DNA of 33,178 bases. Source: an uncultured bacterium. GTDB lineage: Bacteria > Planctomycetota > UBA1135 > GCA-002686595. The translations under genes were made by a program, and so were the position numbers. The notes below the pieces were generated by a model, which worked only from the letters and a program-made list of their open reading frames with translations, was not told the origin of the DNA and searched no databases. The stretch covers positions 1-33,178 of the forward strand of contig CALCXM010000043.1 in NCBI GenBank assembly GCA_937905825.1, given 5' to 3'. Shown here in pieces: positions 15,131 through 23,756 of the stretch. How positions within the stretch are numbered: position 1 is the first letter of the stretch; every line of letters begins with the position of its first letter.

Positions 15131-15452
15131 CGCGAGGCAGAACCTGGCCGGATCGATCGCATCCAGGGCACACGCTGTGCGGGCGTGAGCTGAAGAGCCC
15201 CCGGTGGCAAGGGAGGGATCGGTCCAAGACGGCGGCTGGCGGAACCAGTGGATGGGCAGGCGGGTTGGGCAAGGCTCCCTGGGGCACTCCTTTGCCCGAG
15301 GGCGGGAAACAACAAGGTCCCTAGCGCCGTAGCAAAGGGCCTCGTCGTGTCGCGCCTTTTTGCAGATGACGCCCGATGCAATTCCGCGCAAGCACTACAA
15401 TCGTGGCCGCATCGCCGACGTTTCCTTTCAGCTCTTACCCTCGCCAGAGTTC
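15131..15452. other. Intergenic region between the CsgG operon and the propeller gene
   Basis: This 322-bp stretch contains a run of five T near 15357 after GC-rich sequence, but the stem before it is poor, so I do not call a terminator. A TACAAT hexamer at 15396 is listed separately. No coding pattern is seen. Confidence 0.4.
15396..15401 (+). promoter_or_regulatory. Possible -10 box TACAAT before the propeller gene
   Basis: It lies 51 bases upstream of the ATG at 15453. Same motif class as at 11453 and 13355. Confidence 0.27.
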
Positions 15453-17603
15453 ATGCAACGTTCTTGTCCTCGCCATTTCGCCCTCGCGCTTCTCATCACC
15501 ATCGGCGGTACGGCCTGCCAGGAATCTGAAGGTGGGGCAACGACAACGCCGGTCACACCGACCGCGGAAGGCACCTTTCAGATCATGGCCCTCGGGCGCG
15601 AGACGGGGAGCTTTAGCCCCGGGCGGGCCTTCCTGCTCGATGCCAACACGGGTGCATCCAGGCCGGTGAGTGGACTAGGACTCGCGGGAGTCCATGAGGT
15701 CAGAGCCATGGCTATTCACCCGGTGACCGGGGCGCACTATGCCATCTCCTCCGCGAGTGGGCATCTTGTCGAGCTCGACGTGAATCAAGAAACGGTCCGC
15801 TTGATTGGTTCGACCCGCTGGGGGACAAGTGCCATGACATTCGATGGGGCGGGGCGCATGCTTGCCATTCGCGGCAGCGGTCTTTGGGAGGTCGATACGG
15901 AGAGTGCGGAACTGACCTTCGTCTCCGCGCTGACAACTCCCGTTGAGTTCGCCGATCCCCCTCTGGACCAGCCGCTCTCGCTGGCGGGCCTCGCTTTCAA
16001 TGAGAGTGATGGAGAGCTCTATGGTGTGGAGACGCTGCACAAGAAGCTGTATCGAATCGATCCCGTCACCGGCGCCTCCACTCCGGTAGGCAGCGGTCAT
16101 GGACGACAGCTGAGAAGCTTGGCCTATGTGTCCGGATCGCAGTCCCTCTACAGCATCGACGTGGGCTCCCGAGAGTTGGTGACCTTGGATTCCACGAACG
16201 GTTCCAGCTTGCTTGTGGGACGACTGCCCGGATATGGCAGCTGGGAATCCCTGTGCTACGACGTGAGTAGCGAGTCGCTCTACGCTTCCGACACGAGCTC
16301 AGAATTGCTGTACTCCATCGACATGGTTAGCGCTGGGGCGACTGCGGTTCTGCCCCTGGGGGTCGGCCCCTTTGGAATGGCCTACAACTCGCTTGCGGAG
16401 ACCCTCACCGCTTCCACCGGGAGAGCGGGCATCGTTCATGTGGACCCCACAATCGGTGTGGCCATGGGCGTCGGGGAAATCGCGAGTGACTTGGGCTTTC
16501 CGACATGCATCGCTTTCGATCCATCGCTTGGCATCTACTACGGTGTGGAAGGGACCTCGTTCTATTCCTACGACGAGCATGGCGGGAACAAGATCTGGAT
16601 TGGTGACTTTCCGCCCTTCAGCTCGATGAAAGCCCTCGCCATGGATCCTGGCTCCGGAGAGGTGTATGGCATTACCTCAGCCACGGGCCAGTTGGCTCGG
16701 ATCAGTACCCTGGATGCTTCCACGGTGATCCTTGCCGGACCCATTGGGTTTGGGTTCCTGCGTGGCTTGGCCTTTGATCCAGTCGAAAGTGGGTTGCTCT
16801 ACACCTACACGGCAGACTTCGACAGACTCGTTTCGATCGATGCGCAAACGGGTGTGGGCACGGGGATCGGGAGAGTCGGGATGAGCGGGGGCCTGCAAGC
16901 GATGGCGTTCGACGGGGCGAGCGGCGAATTGTATGGCTGCACCGGTCCCGATCTCGCGGCGCTTACGCGGATCGATACAACCACTGGTGCAGGGACTTCC
17001 ATTGGCATGCTCGGTTTGGAGGACCCGGGGCCTTTGGCCTACGACAGCCTCAACGACGAGTACTACACGGTTGTGTTTAGTCAACTCGATGGCGCGAAGT
17101 TCCTCCGAGTGGATTCCATGAGTGGTGCAGCCACGTTCGTCGGGAGCCTCCATGGGAGCTCAGTGAATGCCTTGGAATACGACCCTCGTACGGACACGAT
17201 CTACGGCAGTACGTTTAATAGCGGAGTCGTCGCTATCGATCGAACAACGGCGGAAACGGTCGTTGTCTCTACACCGAGTCTGGACATCCTTGAGCTCGCC
17301 TATGATCCCGCTGGGGAAGTGATGTACTGCATCGGGGCCGACGGGCTCTACCAGTTGGTGCCAGAAACCGGCGCGACGCAATTCGTGGCCCCCCTGTCTG
17401 GTGATTCTTCAAGCACCTCGACCCTGACCTTCAACTCGGTGACGGGCATGCTCATGGGGACTTCCGAGAAAACGGGAGATGTTGATGAAGGGGGCCTCTT
17501 CTTCAGCTCGCGGGACTTGATCTCGATTGACCCGGCGACTGGCGTGACCACGTCGGTTGGAACCACGGCGTCCAACATCTCCGGGATTGCCTTCAAGCCT
17601 TAG
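15453..17603 (+). CDS. Secreted beta-propeller repeat protein, likely lipoprotein
   Basis: The protein has 716 residues from the ATG that begins the signal peptide (FALALLITIGGTAC). The upstream ATG at 15360 would bury it behind a polar stretch. After a short Thr-rich linker the rest is about fifteen repeats of roughly 45 residues. The consensus is LAYDP-SGELYG, a short loop, then L-RIDP-TGA-T-VG. Clear examples are LAFNESDGELYGVE...YRIDPVTGASTPVG and MAFDGASGELYGCT...TRIDTTTGAGTSIG. The first repeat lacks its leading strand and the protein ends ISGIAFKP, which could supply it and close the ring. The count fits two propellers better than one. No catalytic residues are evident; binding of a ligand or glycan at the cell surface is plausible. 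Confidence 0.8.
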   Translation: MQRSCPRHFALALLITIGGTACQESEGGATTTPVTPTAEGTFQIMALGRETGSFSPGRAFLLDANTGASRPVSGLGLAGVHEVRAMAIHPVTGAHYAISSASGHLVELDVNQETVRLIGSTRWGTSAMTFDGAGRMLAIRGSGLWEVDTESAELTFVSALTTPVEFADPPLDQPLSLAGLAFNESDGELYGVETLHKKLYRIDPVTGASTPVGSGHGRQLRSLAYVSGSQSLYSIDVGSRELVTLDSTNGSSLLVGRLPGYGSWESLCYDVSSESLYASDTSSELLYSIDMVSAGATAVLPLGVGPFGMAYNSLAETLTASTGRAGIVHVDPTIGVAMGVGEIASDLGFPTCIAFDPSLGIYYGVEGTSFYSYDEHGGNKIWIGDFPPFSSMKALAMDPGSGEVYGITSATGQLARISTLDASTVILAGPIGFGFLRGLAFDPVESGLLYTYTADFDRLVSIDAQTGVGTGIGRVGMSGGLQAMAFDGASGELYGCTGPDLAALTRIDTTTGAGTSIGMLGLEDPGPLAYDSLNDEYYTVVFSQLDGAKFLRVDSMSGAATFVGSLHGSSVNALEYDPRTDTIYGSTFNSGVVAIDRTTAETVVVSTPSLDILELAYDPAGEVMYCIGADGLYQLVPETGATQFVAPLSGDSSSTSTLTFNSVTGMLMGTSEKTGDVDEGGLFFSSRDLISIDPATGVTTSVGTTASNISGIAFKP

Positions 17604-17940
17604 GGGCGCACATCCCCCAATCACGCTACTGGCTCCACGAACGGCACTGTCCTTCACAGGCCCAAACTTGGAGGGCCAGAAGGGCCGCGGTCAGGTGGAG
17701 CAGAGTGACCGACGCGCTGCCTCGGGCTGGCGATCGACTTGAACAGTCCTTCTTCGAAGCACCGGGCCGCTGCTTGGGAACATGTCACTGGGGCGCTTTG
17801 TATGTCTGCATGAGAAATCTGGGATCGCGCTTAACAGCTCTTTGTTGGAGCGCGTAGTGCGTGGCGAAGCTTCCCCGCAAGGGGAGGATCCCCTCCGCCG
17901 GCTCCTCGGAGCCACGACACTTCTCCACGGCCTGACACGT
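17604..17940. other. Intergenic region
   Basis: This 337-bp stretch lies between two plus-strand genes. The downstream frame stays open to 17782, but its translation has no signal or domain pattern. I see no repeat, hairpin or promoter that I can support. Confidence 0.4.
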
Positions 17941-19197
17941 ATGATTGCTCTTCCTCTCCTGATTGGCGCGCTCGCCCTCGCTCCCCAAGACTTTGATCTA
18001 GCGGAAATCAACCGGAACTCGCGGGAGATCTCTGCGCGACTGAAGGAGGGCGGCGCTAGCACGCTCGCCCGAATGGAAACCCTAAGGGCCTTGGACGTTG
18101 AGTACGCGGACAAGGGAATGGCCCATCAGGTTGTCGAGTTGCACGCCATGCAGGTTGCCGCCGAGCTGGGCAACTATGTAGAAGCGCACGCCTTCGGGGA
18201 CCGCTCACCCAACATCCCCCTAGCTGTTCCTGAGGAGTTGAACGAGAAGTTAGAGGCCAGTCAGCCCGTGGACGCCGTCGCCGGAATCGCCGCGCTCGCG
18301 GAAGACGAACTTTTGGTGCTGATCAATGAAGCGCATCACGTCCCTCAACACCGGGCGTTCACCATCGAGCTACTGCACGCATTGCGCAAGAAAGGTTTCA
18401 CCCACTTTGCCGCCGAGACCTTGTTGGCCACGGACAACGGTCTGAATGACCGTGGCTATCCGACCCAGGCGACGGGGACTTACACCAGCGAGCCCGTCTA
18501 TGCTGATCTGGTACGAATCGCGCTTGCTCTTGGTTATGAGGTCGTGCCCTACGAGGCAGTGAACTTCCCGGGAGGCCGTGAGTTGGGTCAAGCCACGAAC
18601 CTGCTCAAGCGAACCCTTGAAGCGTCGGAGGACGCGCGCGTCGTGGTGCTGGCCGGCTACGACCACATCAACGAGAAGGGAGGATTCGGAGGCCCCGGCA
18701 CGCTTTGCATGGCCGGGCATCTGAAGGAGATGACTGGGCTCGATCCCTTAACGATTGACCAAACCCTGATGACCGAGCACAGCACGCGCGCCATCGAGCA
18801 CCCGCTCTATCGCAAGAGGGTCGACGAAGTTGGCCTCGAGCGGGCCACGATCTTCCAGTCCGAGTCAGGAGAGCCTTGGTCCGCTGAGCCGGGCGTGCGG
18901 GACGTGACCCTATTCCATCCGCGCAGTGTCCTGCAGGACGGCCGCCCAAGCTGGCTTCGCATGGGCGGTCTGCGCAAGGCCTACACCCTCCCTGCGGATT
19001 TCCGCAAGTCGGAAGGGGCGGTTCAAGTCGAAGCGCGACTCTCCTCCGAATCTGCCGAAGCAATCCCGGTCGACCGCATCGAAGTTCGCGCCGCGCAGAA
19101 GCCTCCAGCCCTCCTGCTCGGACAAGGCAAGTATGTGATCGAAGTCAAGAACGCGAAGGACGAGCTGCTGTCTTCCTGGAACATCGAAGTTCCCTAA
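17941..19197 (+). CDS. Exported EreA/ChaN/TIKI-superfamily-like protein
   Basis: The protein has 418 residues from the ATG that begins a compact signal peptide (MIALPLLIGALALA). Residues 126-160 read VLINEAHHVPQHRAF, then a helix, then HFAAETL. A second block near 236-248 reads VLAGYDHINEKGG. An acidic-His motif, a conserved Glu after a helix and a downstream Gly-x-x-His are the marks of the superfamily that unites erythromycin esterase, ChaN (haem binding) and TIKI/TraB proteases. Here the first motif is NEAHH rather than GExH. A C-terminal beta region (about 330-418) reads like a small sandwich (KYVIEVKNAKDELLSSW). Antibiotic resistance is not implied. The substrate is unknown. It has no operon partner. 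Confidence 0.6.
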   Translation: MIALPLLIGALALAPQDFDLAEINRNSREISARLKEGGASTLARMETLRALDVEYADKGMAHQVVELHAMQVAAELGNYVEAHAFGDRSPNIPLAVPEELNEKLEASQPVDAVAGIAALAEDELLVLINEAHHVPQHRAFTIELLHALRKKGFTHFAAETLLATDNGLNDRGYPTQATGTYTSEPVYADLVRIALALGYEVVPYEAVNFPGGRELGQATNLLKRTLEASEDARVVVLAGYDHINEKGGFGGPGTLCMAGHLKEMTGLDPLTIDQTLMTEHSTRAIEHPLYRKRVDEVGLERATIFQSESGEPWSAEPGVRDVTLFHPRSVLQDGRPSWLRMGGLRKAYTLPADFRKSEGAVQVEARLSSESAEAIPVDRIEVRAAQKPPALLLGQGKYVIEVKNAKDELLSSWNIEVP

Positions 19198-19312
19198 GCG
19201 AGTTCCTCCGGTTTTCCTTGTTGAGTTGTCGGCGCGGAGTTCGGTTCCAGGAACTGCGCAAGAGTTGATTCAGGCGGACTCCAGAGCGCGCAAGGCAGAT
19301 TCTGGGTCAACA

Positions 19313-19318
19313 TAGAAT
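19313..19318 (+). promoter_or_regulatory. Possible -10 box TAGAAT before the beta-helix gene
   Basis: It lies 87 bases upstream of the ATG at 19406. The hairpins at 19332-19371 would fall in the transcript leader if this box were used. Confidence 0.27.
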
Positions 19319-19331
19319 GCCTAGGAGGTTA

Positions 19332-19371
19332 GGGTGGGTTCGTTCACCCGCGACCGCCTTGCCGGCGGTCG
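19332..19371 (+). promoter_or_regulatory. Two adjacent hairpins in the leader of the beta-helix gene
   Basis: GGGTG / CACCC (19332-19336 and 19345-19349) pair around an 8-nt loop. CGACCGCC / GGCGGTCG (19351-19358 and 19364-19371) pair perfectly around TTGCC. They end 34 bases before the start codon. This could be a leader structure; no known riboswitch pattern is recognised. Confidence 0.4.
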
Positions 19372-19405
19372 GCATCCCGCTTGCTCAGATCTTCGCCCTA
19401 ACAGT

Positions 19406-20917
19406 ATGTTGCAGACGACGCGCTTGTTCTCGGTCGCCCTCACCGTTTGTGCTTGCTTGGCCCCGGCGGCCCGAGCCCAGACGCACTCTGACCTATGGGG
19501 CAAGGAGGGCGAGTTGTGGAGCAGCGCAAGTCGCCTGCCCGATTTCTCTTTTGCCGGGTACCAGCGCTCCGAAAAGCAGCCGCCCCTCGTACCGCAGGTT
19601 GCCAACGTCAAAGACTTTGGTGCACTGGGCGATGGGGAGACCGACGACACGCAAGCCTTCTTGGATGCTTTGGGCAAGGTCGAAGCGGGGGCAATCTTTG
19701 TTCCAGAAGGACGCTACAGGATCACGCAGATCCTAACGATGGACAAGAGCGGCGTTGTCTTGCGCGGCGCCGGGCCGCACAAGAGTGTGCTCTATTGCTC
19801 GACTTCCCTAACCGACATCCAACCCAACTGGGGGGCAACCACGAGCGGCAAGGCCACGAGCAACTACTCCTGGTCAGGCGGCATGTTGCGCGTGCAAGGG
19901 AACTTCCAATCCAAACAACTGGCCAAGGTGCTGGCGCCTGCCAAGCGTGGCGCACAGGCCTTGACGTTGTCTTCGACCGCAGGATTGCAGGTGGGGCAGG
20001 TCGTGGAGTTGCGCCTGGAAGATAATGAAACCAAATCGCTGGCCGACTACTTGTACTCTGGCCAGCCCGGAGACATCAGCAACTTCAAAGGAGCGAGCTC
20101 CTCCTTCGTGACGACCTTGCTGGCGCTGGATAAGAACACCATCACCTTCGATCGCCCCTTGCGCTTTGACGTGGAGTTGGCCTGGAGGCCTGCGATTCGG
20201 CAATTCGAGCCAACGGTCAGCGAAGTCGGCATCGAGGAACTTGGCTTTGAGTTTCCAGTGCGACCCTACGAGGGGCACTTCACGGAGCTCGGCTTCAATG
20301 CCATCACTCTGGTCAACGTCGCCCATTGCTGGGTGCGCAATGTGCGCGTTTCCAGTTCAGACAGCGGCCTCTTCATCGCCGCCAAGTTCTGCACCTTGAG
20401 TGGTTTGGTTTTCGATTCCGAGCGGGAACCGAAGCGCGGCGACACGGGCCATCACGGGGTCATCCTCGGCGGCACCGACAACGTCTTCACGGACTTCCGC
20501 TTCAACACACGCTTCATTCACGACCTGGGCTTGTCGGCGAATCACTCAGGCAATGTGTTCTCCAATGGCAGCGGCGTGGACTTGAACTTCGATCATCACC
20601 GCCGTGGCCCCTACGAGAACCTGTTCACGAACATTGACGTCGGCCTTGGTTCGCGCATGTGGACTTGCGGTGGGGGCCAGAAGCTGGGTCTGCATTGTGG
20701 GGCGCGCGGGACCTTCTGGAACATCCGCTCCGAAAAGCCGCAGCAATACCCTTGGCGTGGGTTTGGACCGCTGTCTATGAATCTGGTTGGGGTGCAGAGT
20801 GAAGCGGAAAGCGTGAAGGTGCTCGACGGCCAATGGTTCGAGGTGCTGGACCCCAACACGCTTGCACCTCAGAACCTGCATGAAGCGCAGTTAGCGAAGC
20901 GCTTGAAATCCAAGTAG
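19406..20917 (+). CDS. Exported parallel beta-helix protein, pectate-lyase-3 / GH28-related type
   Basis: The protein has 503 residues from the ATG that begins the signal peptide (FSVALTVCACLAPAARA). Residues 67-102 read VANVKDFGALGDGETDDTQA, then IFVPEGRYRI, the entry signature of the Pectate_lyase_3 fold seen in polysaccharide lyases and glycosidases. Later segments (VVLRGAGPHKSVLYC, AHCWVRNVRVSSSDSGLF, HHGVILGGTDNVFTDFRF, LGLSANHSGNVFSNGSG) repeat with beta-helix rhythm. Likely catalytic residues cannot be chosen from one sequence. A role in degrading an acidic or sulphated polysaccharide fits the acetylesterase and propeller hydrolase in the same window, but that is inference. A broken small gene follows. 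Confidence 0.75.
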   Translation: MLQTTRLFSVALTVCACLAPAARAQTHSDLWGKEGELWSSASRLPDFSFAGYQRSEKQPPLVPQVANVKDFGALGDGETDDTQAFLDALGKVEAGAIFVPEGRYRITQILTMDKSGVVLRGAGPHKSVLYCSTSLTDIQPNWGATTSGKATSNYSWSGGMLRVQGNFQSKQLAKVLAPAKRGAQALTLSSTAGLQVGQVVELRLEDNETKSLADYLYSGQPGDISNFKGASSSFVTTLLALDKNTITFDRPLRFDVELAWRPAIRQFEPTVSEVGIEELGFEFPVRPYEGHFTELGFNAITLVNVAHCWVRNVRVSSSDSGLFIAAKFCTLSGLVFDSEREPKRGDTGHHGVILGGTDNVFTDFRFNTRFIHDLGLSANHSGNVFSNGSGVDLNFDHHRRGPYENLFTNIDVGLGSRMWTCGGGQKLGLHCGARGTFWNIRSEKPQQYPWRGFGPLSMNLVGVQSEAESVKVLDGQWFEVLDPNTLAPQNLHEAQLAKRLKSK

Positions 20918-20961
20918 GTGGATTGGCAAGGAGTGCTCCTAGCAAGCCTCTCACGAATCCC

Positions 20962-21341
20962 ATGAAGCGATTGATCCCAACTGCCGCGTTTCTCTTGCTC
21001 GATATCTGGGGTGTACGGGTTGCTCGCTGGTGAACTCGCGGGCGAAGGCATCGGTGTGATGATGGAATCGCTCGTCAGTAGTCCCGCTTCGGTGAAAGTC
21101 GGCGAGTCGACGCCTATTGTGTTGTAGCAGCCCGCAGGCCCTCGGCAGCGCTTCTCCGGTGTGGTTCTGCGAGACGGGGAGCCTTTGGGTGAAGCGTTCA
21201 TGCTCGCAATTCGAGAGGCAAGGTCCTATCTCGCCGGGCCGCTACCGCGTTGTGTCGAGAAGCGCAGACGGCGAGAGCGTCGAGCGCTCGGTGACCCTCC
21301 AACTTGGAGAGACGGCCCACATCACGATCGAGTTTCCGTAG
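20962..21341 (+). pseudogene. Broken gene for a small exported protein
   Basis: The start MKRLIPTAAFLLL looks like a signal peptide, but its frame stops at 21031. The neighbouring frame continues convincingly (GVYGLLAGELAGEGIG, then SPASVKVGESTPIVL), meets an in-frame TAG at 21125, and goes on with FSGVVLRDGEPLGEAF. A further shift near 21215-21225 leads into GPISPGRYRVVSRSADGE and GETAHITIEFP before a TAG. Two shifts and one stop disrupt what would be about 125 residues. The latter part resembles a carboxypeptidase-regulatory-like beta-sandwich (REPLGEA... PGRYRV). Sequencing error could explain a shift but is less likely to explain the stop as well. Confidence 0.6.
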
Positions 21342-21349
21342 CGTCGTGG

Positions 21350-21369
21350 TCACGAATTGAGCAGGCTAG
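21350..21369 (+). repeat. Diverged copy of the palindromic element's terminal box
   Basis: It matches TCATGAATAGAGCAGGCTAG at 18 of 20 positions. It begins right after the broken gene; no matching inverted partner was found nearby. Confidence 0.5.
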
Positions 21370-21512
21370 CGGACTGATATCGTTCAAGCTCTTGCTTCCC
21401 ATGGCGCACATGCCTGCGCCGCTGGGGATGCGCTGCCTGGTCCCGTTCCTTTTGGGTTGAGTAGGGGCCGTGAATGTTTCGCCTCCGCGTGCCGGAGCGC
21501 GCGGAGCTCGGC

Positions 21513-23150
21513 TCATTTCTCGCCGTCTTGCCGCGGGGCTCGGCTTTCGGCAGTCCGATAGCGAGGGTCGCCTTGGTCGTAGTCTTCTGCATCCGCGACT
21601 TCTGGATTCAACCACTCGATGACGGCCGCATAACCTTGGCTCGGCGCGTCCCCCTCGAAGTAGCCGCTCACCACTGCCAAGACGTGAAAGCCTTGTGCTA
21701 GCTGGAAGGAAAGTGTCGGGTCATTGATTCGGCCATGGACGACCTCGACCACGTAGTCCTCGGCACTCATCTTAGACGCGAACGCCGAGTAGCCGCGCAG
21801 TCGCGATCCAGCCAGAATGCGCCGCATTCCAATCTGACGAGCCAGGCCAAAGCGGCCGTGTGTGTACAAGCGTTTGCCAATTCCGTGCCCTTGCATGCCC
21901 GGTCGCACCATGACATCCGCAGCGAAGAGGGTTCCGCCATCGACGGGGTCGTGATTCGTGTAGGCGCCGTTGTCCGTGAACTTGGCCCAGTCCATTTCGG
22001 CCTCGTATCGATCCCAATCAATGATTAGGCCGGAGCACATGCCGACCACGAGGCCCGAGCCCTTTTCGACGGCGACGAACTGGCCCTGGGGGAAAAGGTC
22101 CAAGTGCCGCTGGAGCTGCTCGCTTTCCCAGGGCGCGATGTTCGGATAGATGAGTTGCGCCATTTGACGAATGCCCACGAAGTCGTCGGGCCGCGTGTTG
22201 CGCACGATGATGCTACTTCTGCGGGTGCTGGGGGCCGTTCGAGCGGAAGGACTCTTGGGCATGAGCTGAACACATTCGATCGTGTCCGCGAGGGCGTGGG
22301 AGTTCTTGCTGTCGCGCAGGGGAACGACGGTGCCGCGCCAACGAGCGCTGCGCAGCACTCGCAAGTTCAACTCACCAATGATCATCGTCTCCTGGTTCGG
22401 AATCCCCTCCGCGAGAATGCCGTCGCGGGCGAAAGGGAAGTCGCTGGGGGTGAGAATGGACGCTTGTCCGTAGTTCATCGCGACGGCGGGGACCATCGGT
22501 AGCGAGCCGACTGTGCCGGCGTGAATCACGAACATCTGGTTCTCCACGGCTCGCGCTTGAGCGCAGTAGCGCACCCGCAGGAAGCCTTGACGGTCGTCGG
22601 TGAAGCTGGGGACAACGAGGATCTGAGCGCCTTCACGGGCCGCACGCCTGGCCAGCTCAGGAAACTCGACGTCGTAGCAGATCATGATGGCGACCTTGCC
22701 GAACTCGGTCTCGAAGACGCGCAGGCTCTTGCCCGGATCGACATTCCAAGACTCCCGCTCGAAGCGCGTCATGTGAAGCTTGTCTTGAAACTGATAGGAG
22801 CCGTCGGGAGCGAAGAAATAGGCTCTATTCGTCACGCGCGGAGAGCCGGGCGCACTTCGTGAGGGAATCGTTCCCGCCACGAGGTGGATCCCGTTGGTCC
22901 GAGCGAGCTCCGAGAAAAGCTCCAAGAATTCTCCTTCCAAGTCTGCGACCACCCTGACTTGGTCGATCACGGGGAGCTTCATGTCGCCGAGCGTCATCAG
23001 TTGGACGGTGAAGTACTCCGGGAAGACGAGCAACTGGCAGTCGTAGTCTGCGGCCACTCGAACCAGGCCCGTGACCTGGTCCTTGAACTCTTCAAAGGAC
23101 TTGATGGGGCGGATTAGGTACTGAAGAGAGGCAACTCGAACACGGTCCAT
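21513..23150 (-). CDS. Carbon-nitrogen hydrolase (nitrilase) fused to a GNAT acetyltransferase
   Basis: This is a 545-residue two-domain cytosolic protein. Residues 1-295 form a nitrilase-superfamily amidase with the catalytic triad Glu45 (FPEYF), Lys124 (DKLHMT) and Cys158 (ICYDVEFPE). Residues 313-510 form a GNAT domain: SIIVRNTRPDDF at its start and the acetyl-CoA loop VRPGMQGHGIGKRLY at 415-429. A short charged linker joins them. In the known fused family, such as B. subtilis YhcX, the GNAT domain comes first; here the order is reversed. The pairing suggests one amide- or amine-containing metabolite is handled by both halves; its identity is unknown. The C-terminal tail is acidic then basic and probably disordered. 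No operon partner. Confidence 0.9.
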   Translation of the reverse strand: MDRVRVASLQYLIRPIKSFEEFKDQVTGLVRVAADYDCQLLVFPEYFTVQLMTLGDMKLPVIDQVRVVADLEGEFLELFSELARTNGIHLVAGTIPSRSAPGSPRVTNRAYFFAPDGSYQFQDKLHMTRFERESWNVDPGKSLRVFETEFGKVAIMICYDVEFPELARRAAREGAQILVVPSFTDDRQGFLRVRYCAQARAVENQMFVIHAGTVGSLPMVPAVAMNYGQASILTPSDFPFARDGILAEGIPNQETMIIGELNLRVLRSARWRGTVVPLRDSKNSHALADTIECVQLMPKSPSARTAPSTRRSSIIVRNTRPDDFVGIRQMAQLIYPNIAPWESEQLQRHLDLFPQGQFVAVEKGSGLVVGMCSGLIIDWDRYEAEMDWAKFTDNGAYTNHDPVDGGTLFAADVMVRPGMQGHGIGKRLYTHGRFGLARQIGMRRILAGSRLRGYSAFASKMSAEDYVVEVVHGRINDPTLSFQLAQGFHVLAVVSGYFEGDAPSQGYAAVIEWLNPEVADAEDYDQGDPRYRTAESRAPRQDGEK

Positions 23151-23416
23151 GCGAAGTGAGGCTGGAGATCAAGACTTGCGGGAGAACCGAGAAGTGCTCG
23201 CGCTTCAAAGTTCCCAAGGCTCAACGCGGTTTCGATCTTCCGCGTGTCGGCCGAGGGATCAGGCTGACAGCATATCGCTTAGGGCTCGTCGATCCCCGGC
23301 GAGCATGGGGTGAGCGAACATTTCCCGGGAGATCTCGCCCCGCTGAAGACCGAACCCGGTGCCAGCATGAGGACCCGCATGGTCCGTTTCCGGGGGAGGC
23401 TCAGCGGATGTATCGA

Positions 23417-23480
23417 CGCGGGGCTGTTCGCGTCGCAAGCAGAGCAGATCAACTTGACCTGGGTGTCGGTGGCTACCTGG
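23417..23480 (+). pseudogene. Fragment of an amino-acid permease C-terminus (second copy)
   Basis: 23417-23466 matches 26927-26976 at 42 of 50 positions, then continues after a 1-nt gap. It encodes DAGLFASQAEQINLTWV, versus GAGLYALQAEQIDWTYV in the longer copy. The frame is broken just after and there is no start, so this is a decayed fragment of the same gene. Confidence 0.55.
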
Positions 23481-23522
23481 GAGCGCGCAGGCGAAGGTTG
23501 GCCGCGAGTGCGAGTGCGAGTA

Positions 23523-23552
23523 GGGCGCCGCCCCCGAGGGGAGGCGGCGCCC
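23523..23552. terminator. GC-rich hairpin downstream of the secreted protein gene
   Basis: GGGCGCCGCC and GGCGGCGCCC pair perfectly; CCC/GGG extends the stem past one bulged A to a GAG loop. It lies about 205 bp downstream of the minus-strand gene ending at 23757. There is no T-run on the minus strand, so it is a hairpin of uncertain use. Confidence 0.4.
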
Positions 23553-23756
23553 ATGTTACCGATGCTGTCTGAGAGGAGGGTCATCAGACGATTCCGTCCA
23601 GTCGCAGAATCTCGCCATCTGCTGAAGACACCAATCGAACGCTGAGCGGCCGTGCTCTCGCTTTCTGGCTCGCGAGCGTTGAACGATCACGGGGCCTGAG
23701 GGCCTTCCTCTAGCTGGCGTAGTCAGTTCGAGACAGCGCCCGCTCTCGCTGCCGGA

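Larger units (their letters stand above)
23151..23756. other. 606-bp intergenic region with a gene remnant and a hairpin
   Basis: It lies between two minus-strand genes and holds the permease remnant (23417-23480) and the GC-rich hairpin (23523-23552) listed separately. I see no intact gene in the rest; an open plus-strand frame from 23156 gives Arg-rich, domain-free sequence. Confidence 0.45.

Noticed and set aside
15336..15362. Possible Rho-independent terminator ending in five T
   Set aside because: The stem before the T-run does not pair well; I could not draw more than a few non-contiguous pairs.
17941..19197. Macrolide resistance (erythromycin esterase) gene
   Set aside because: Only superfamily motifs are shared, the first motif is altered and the protein is exported; resistance cannot be inferred.
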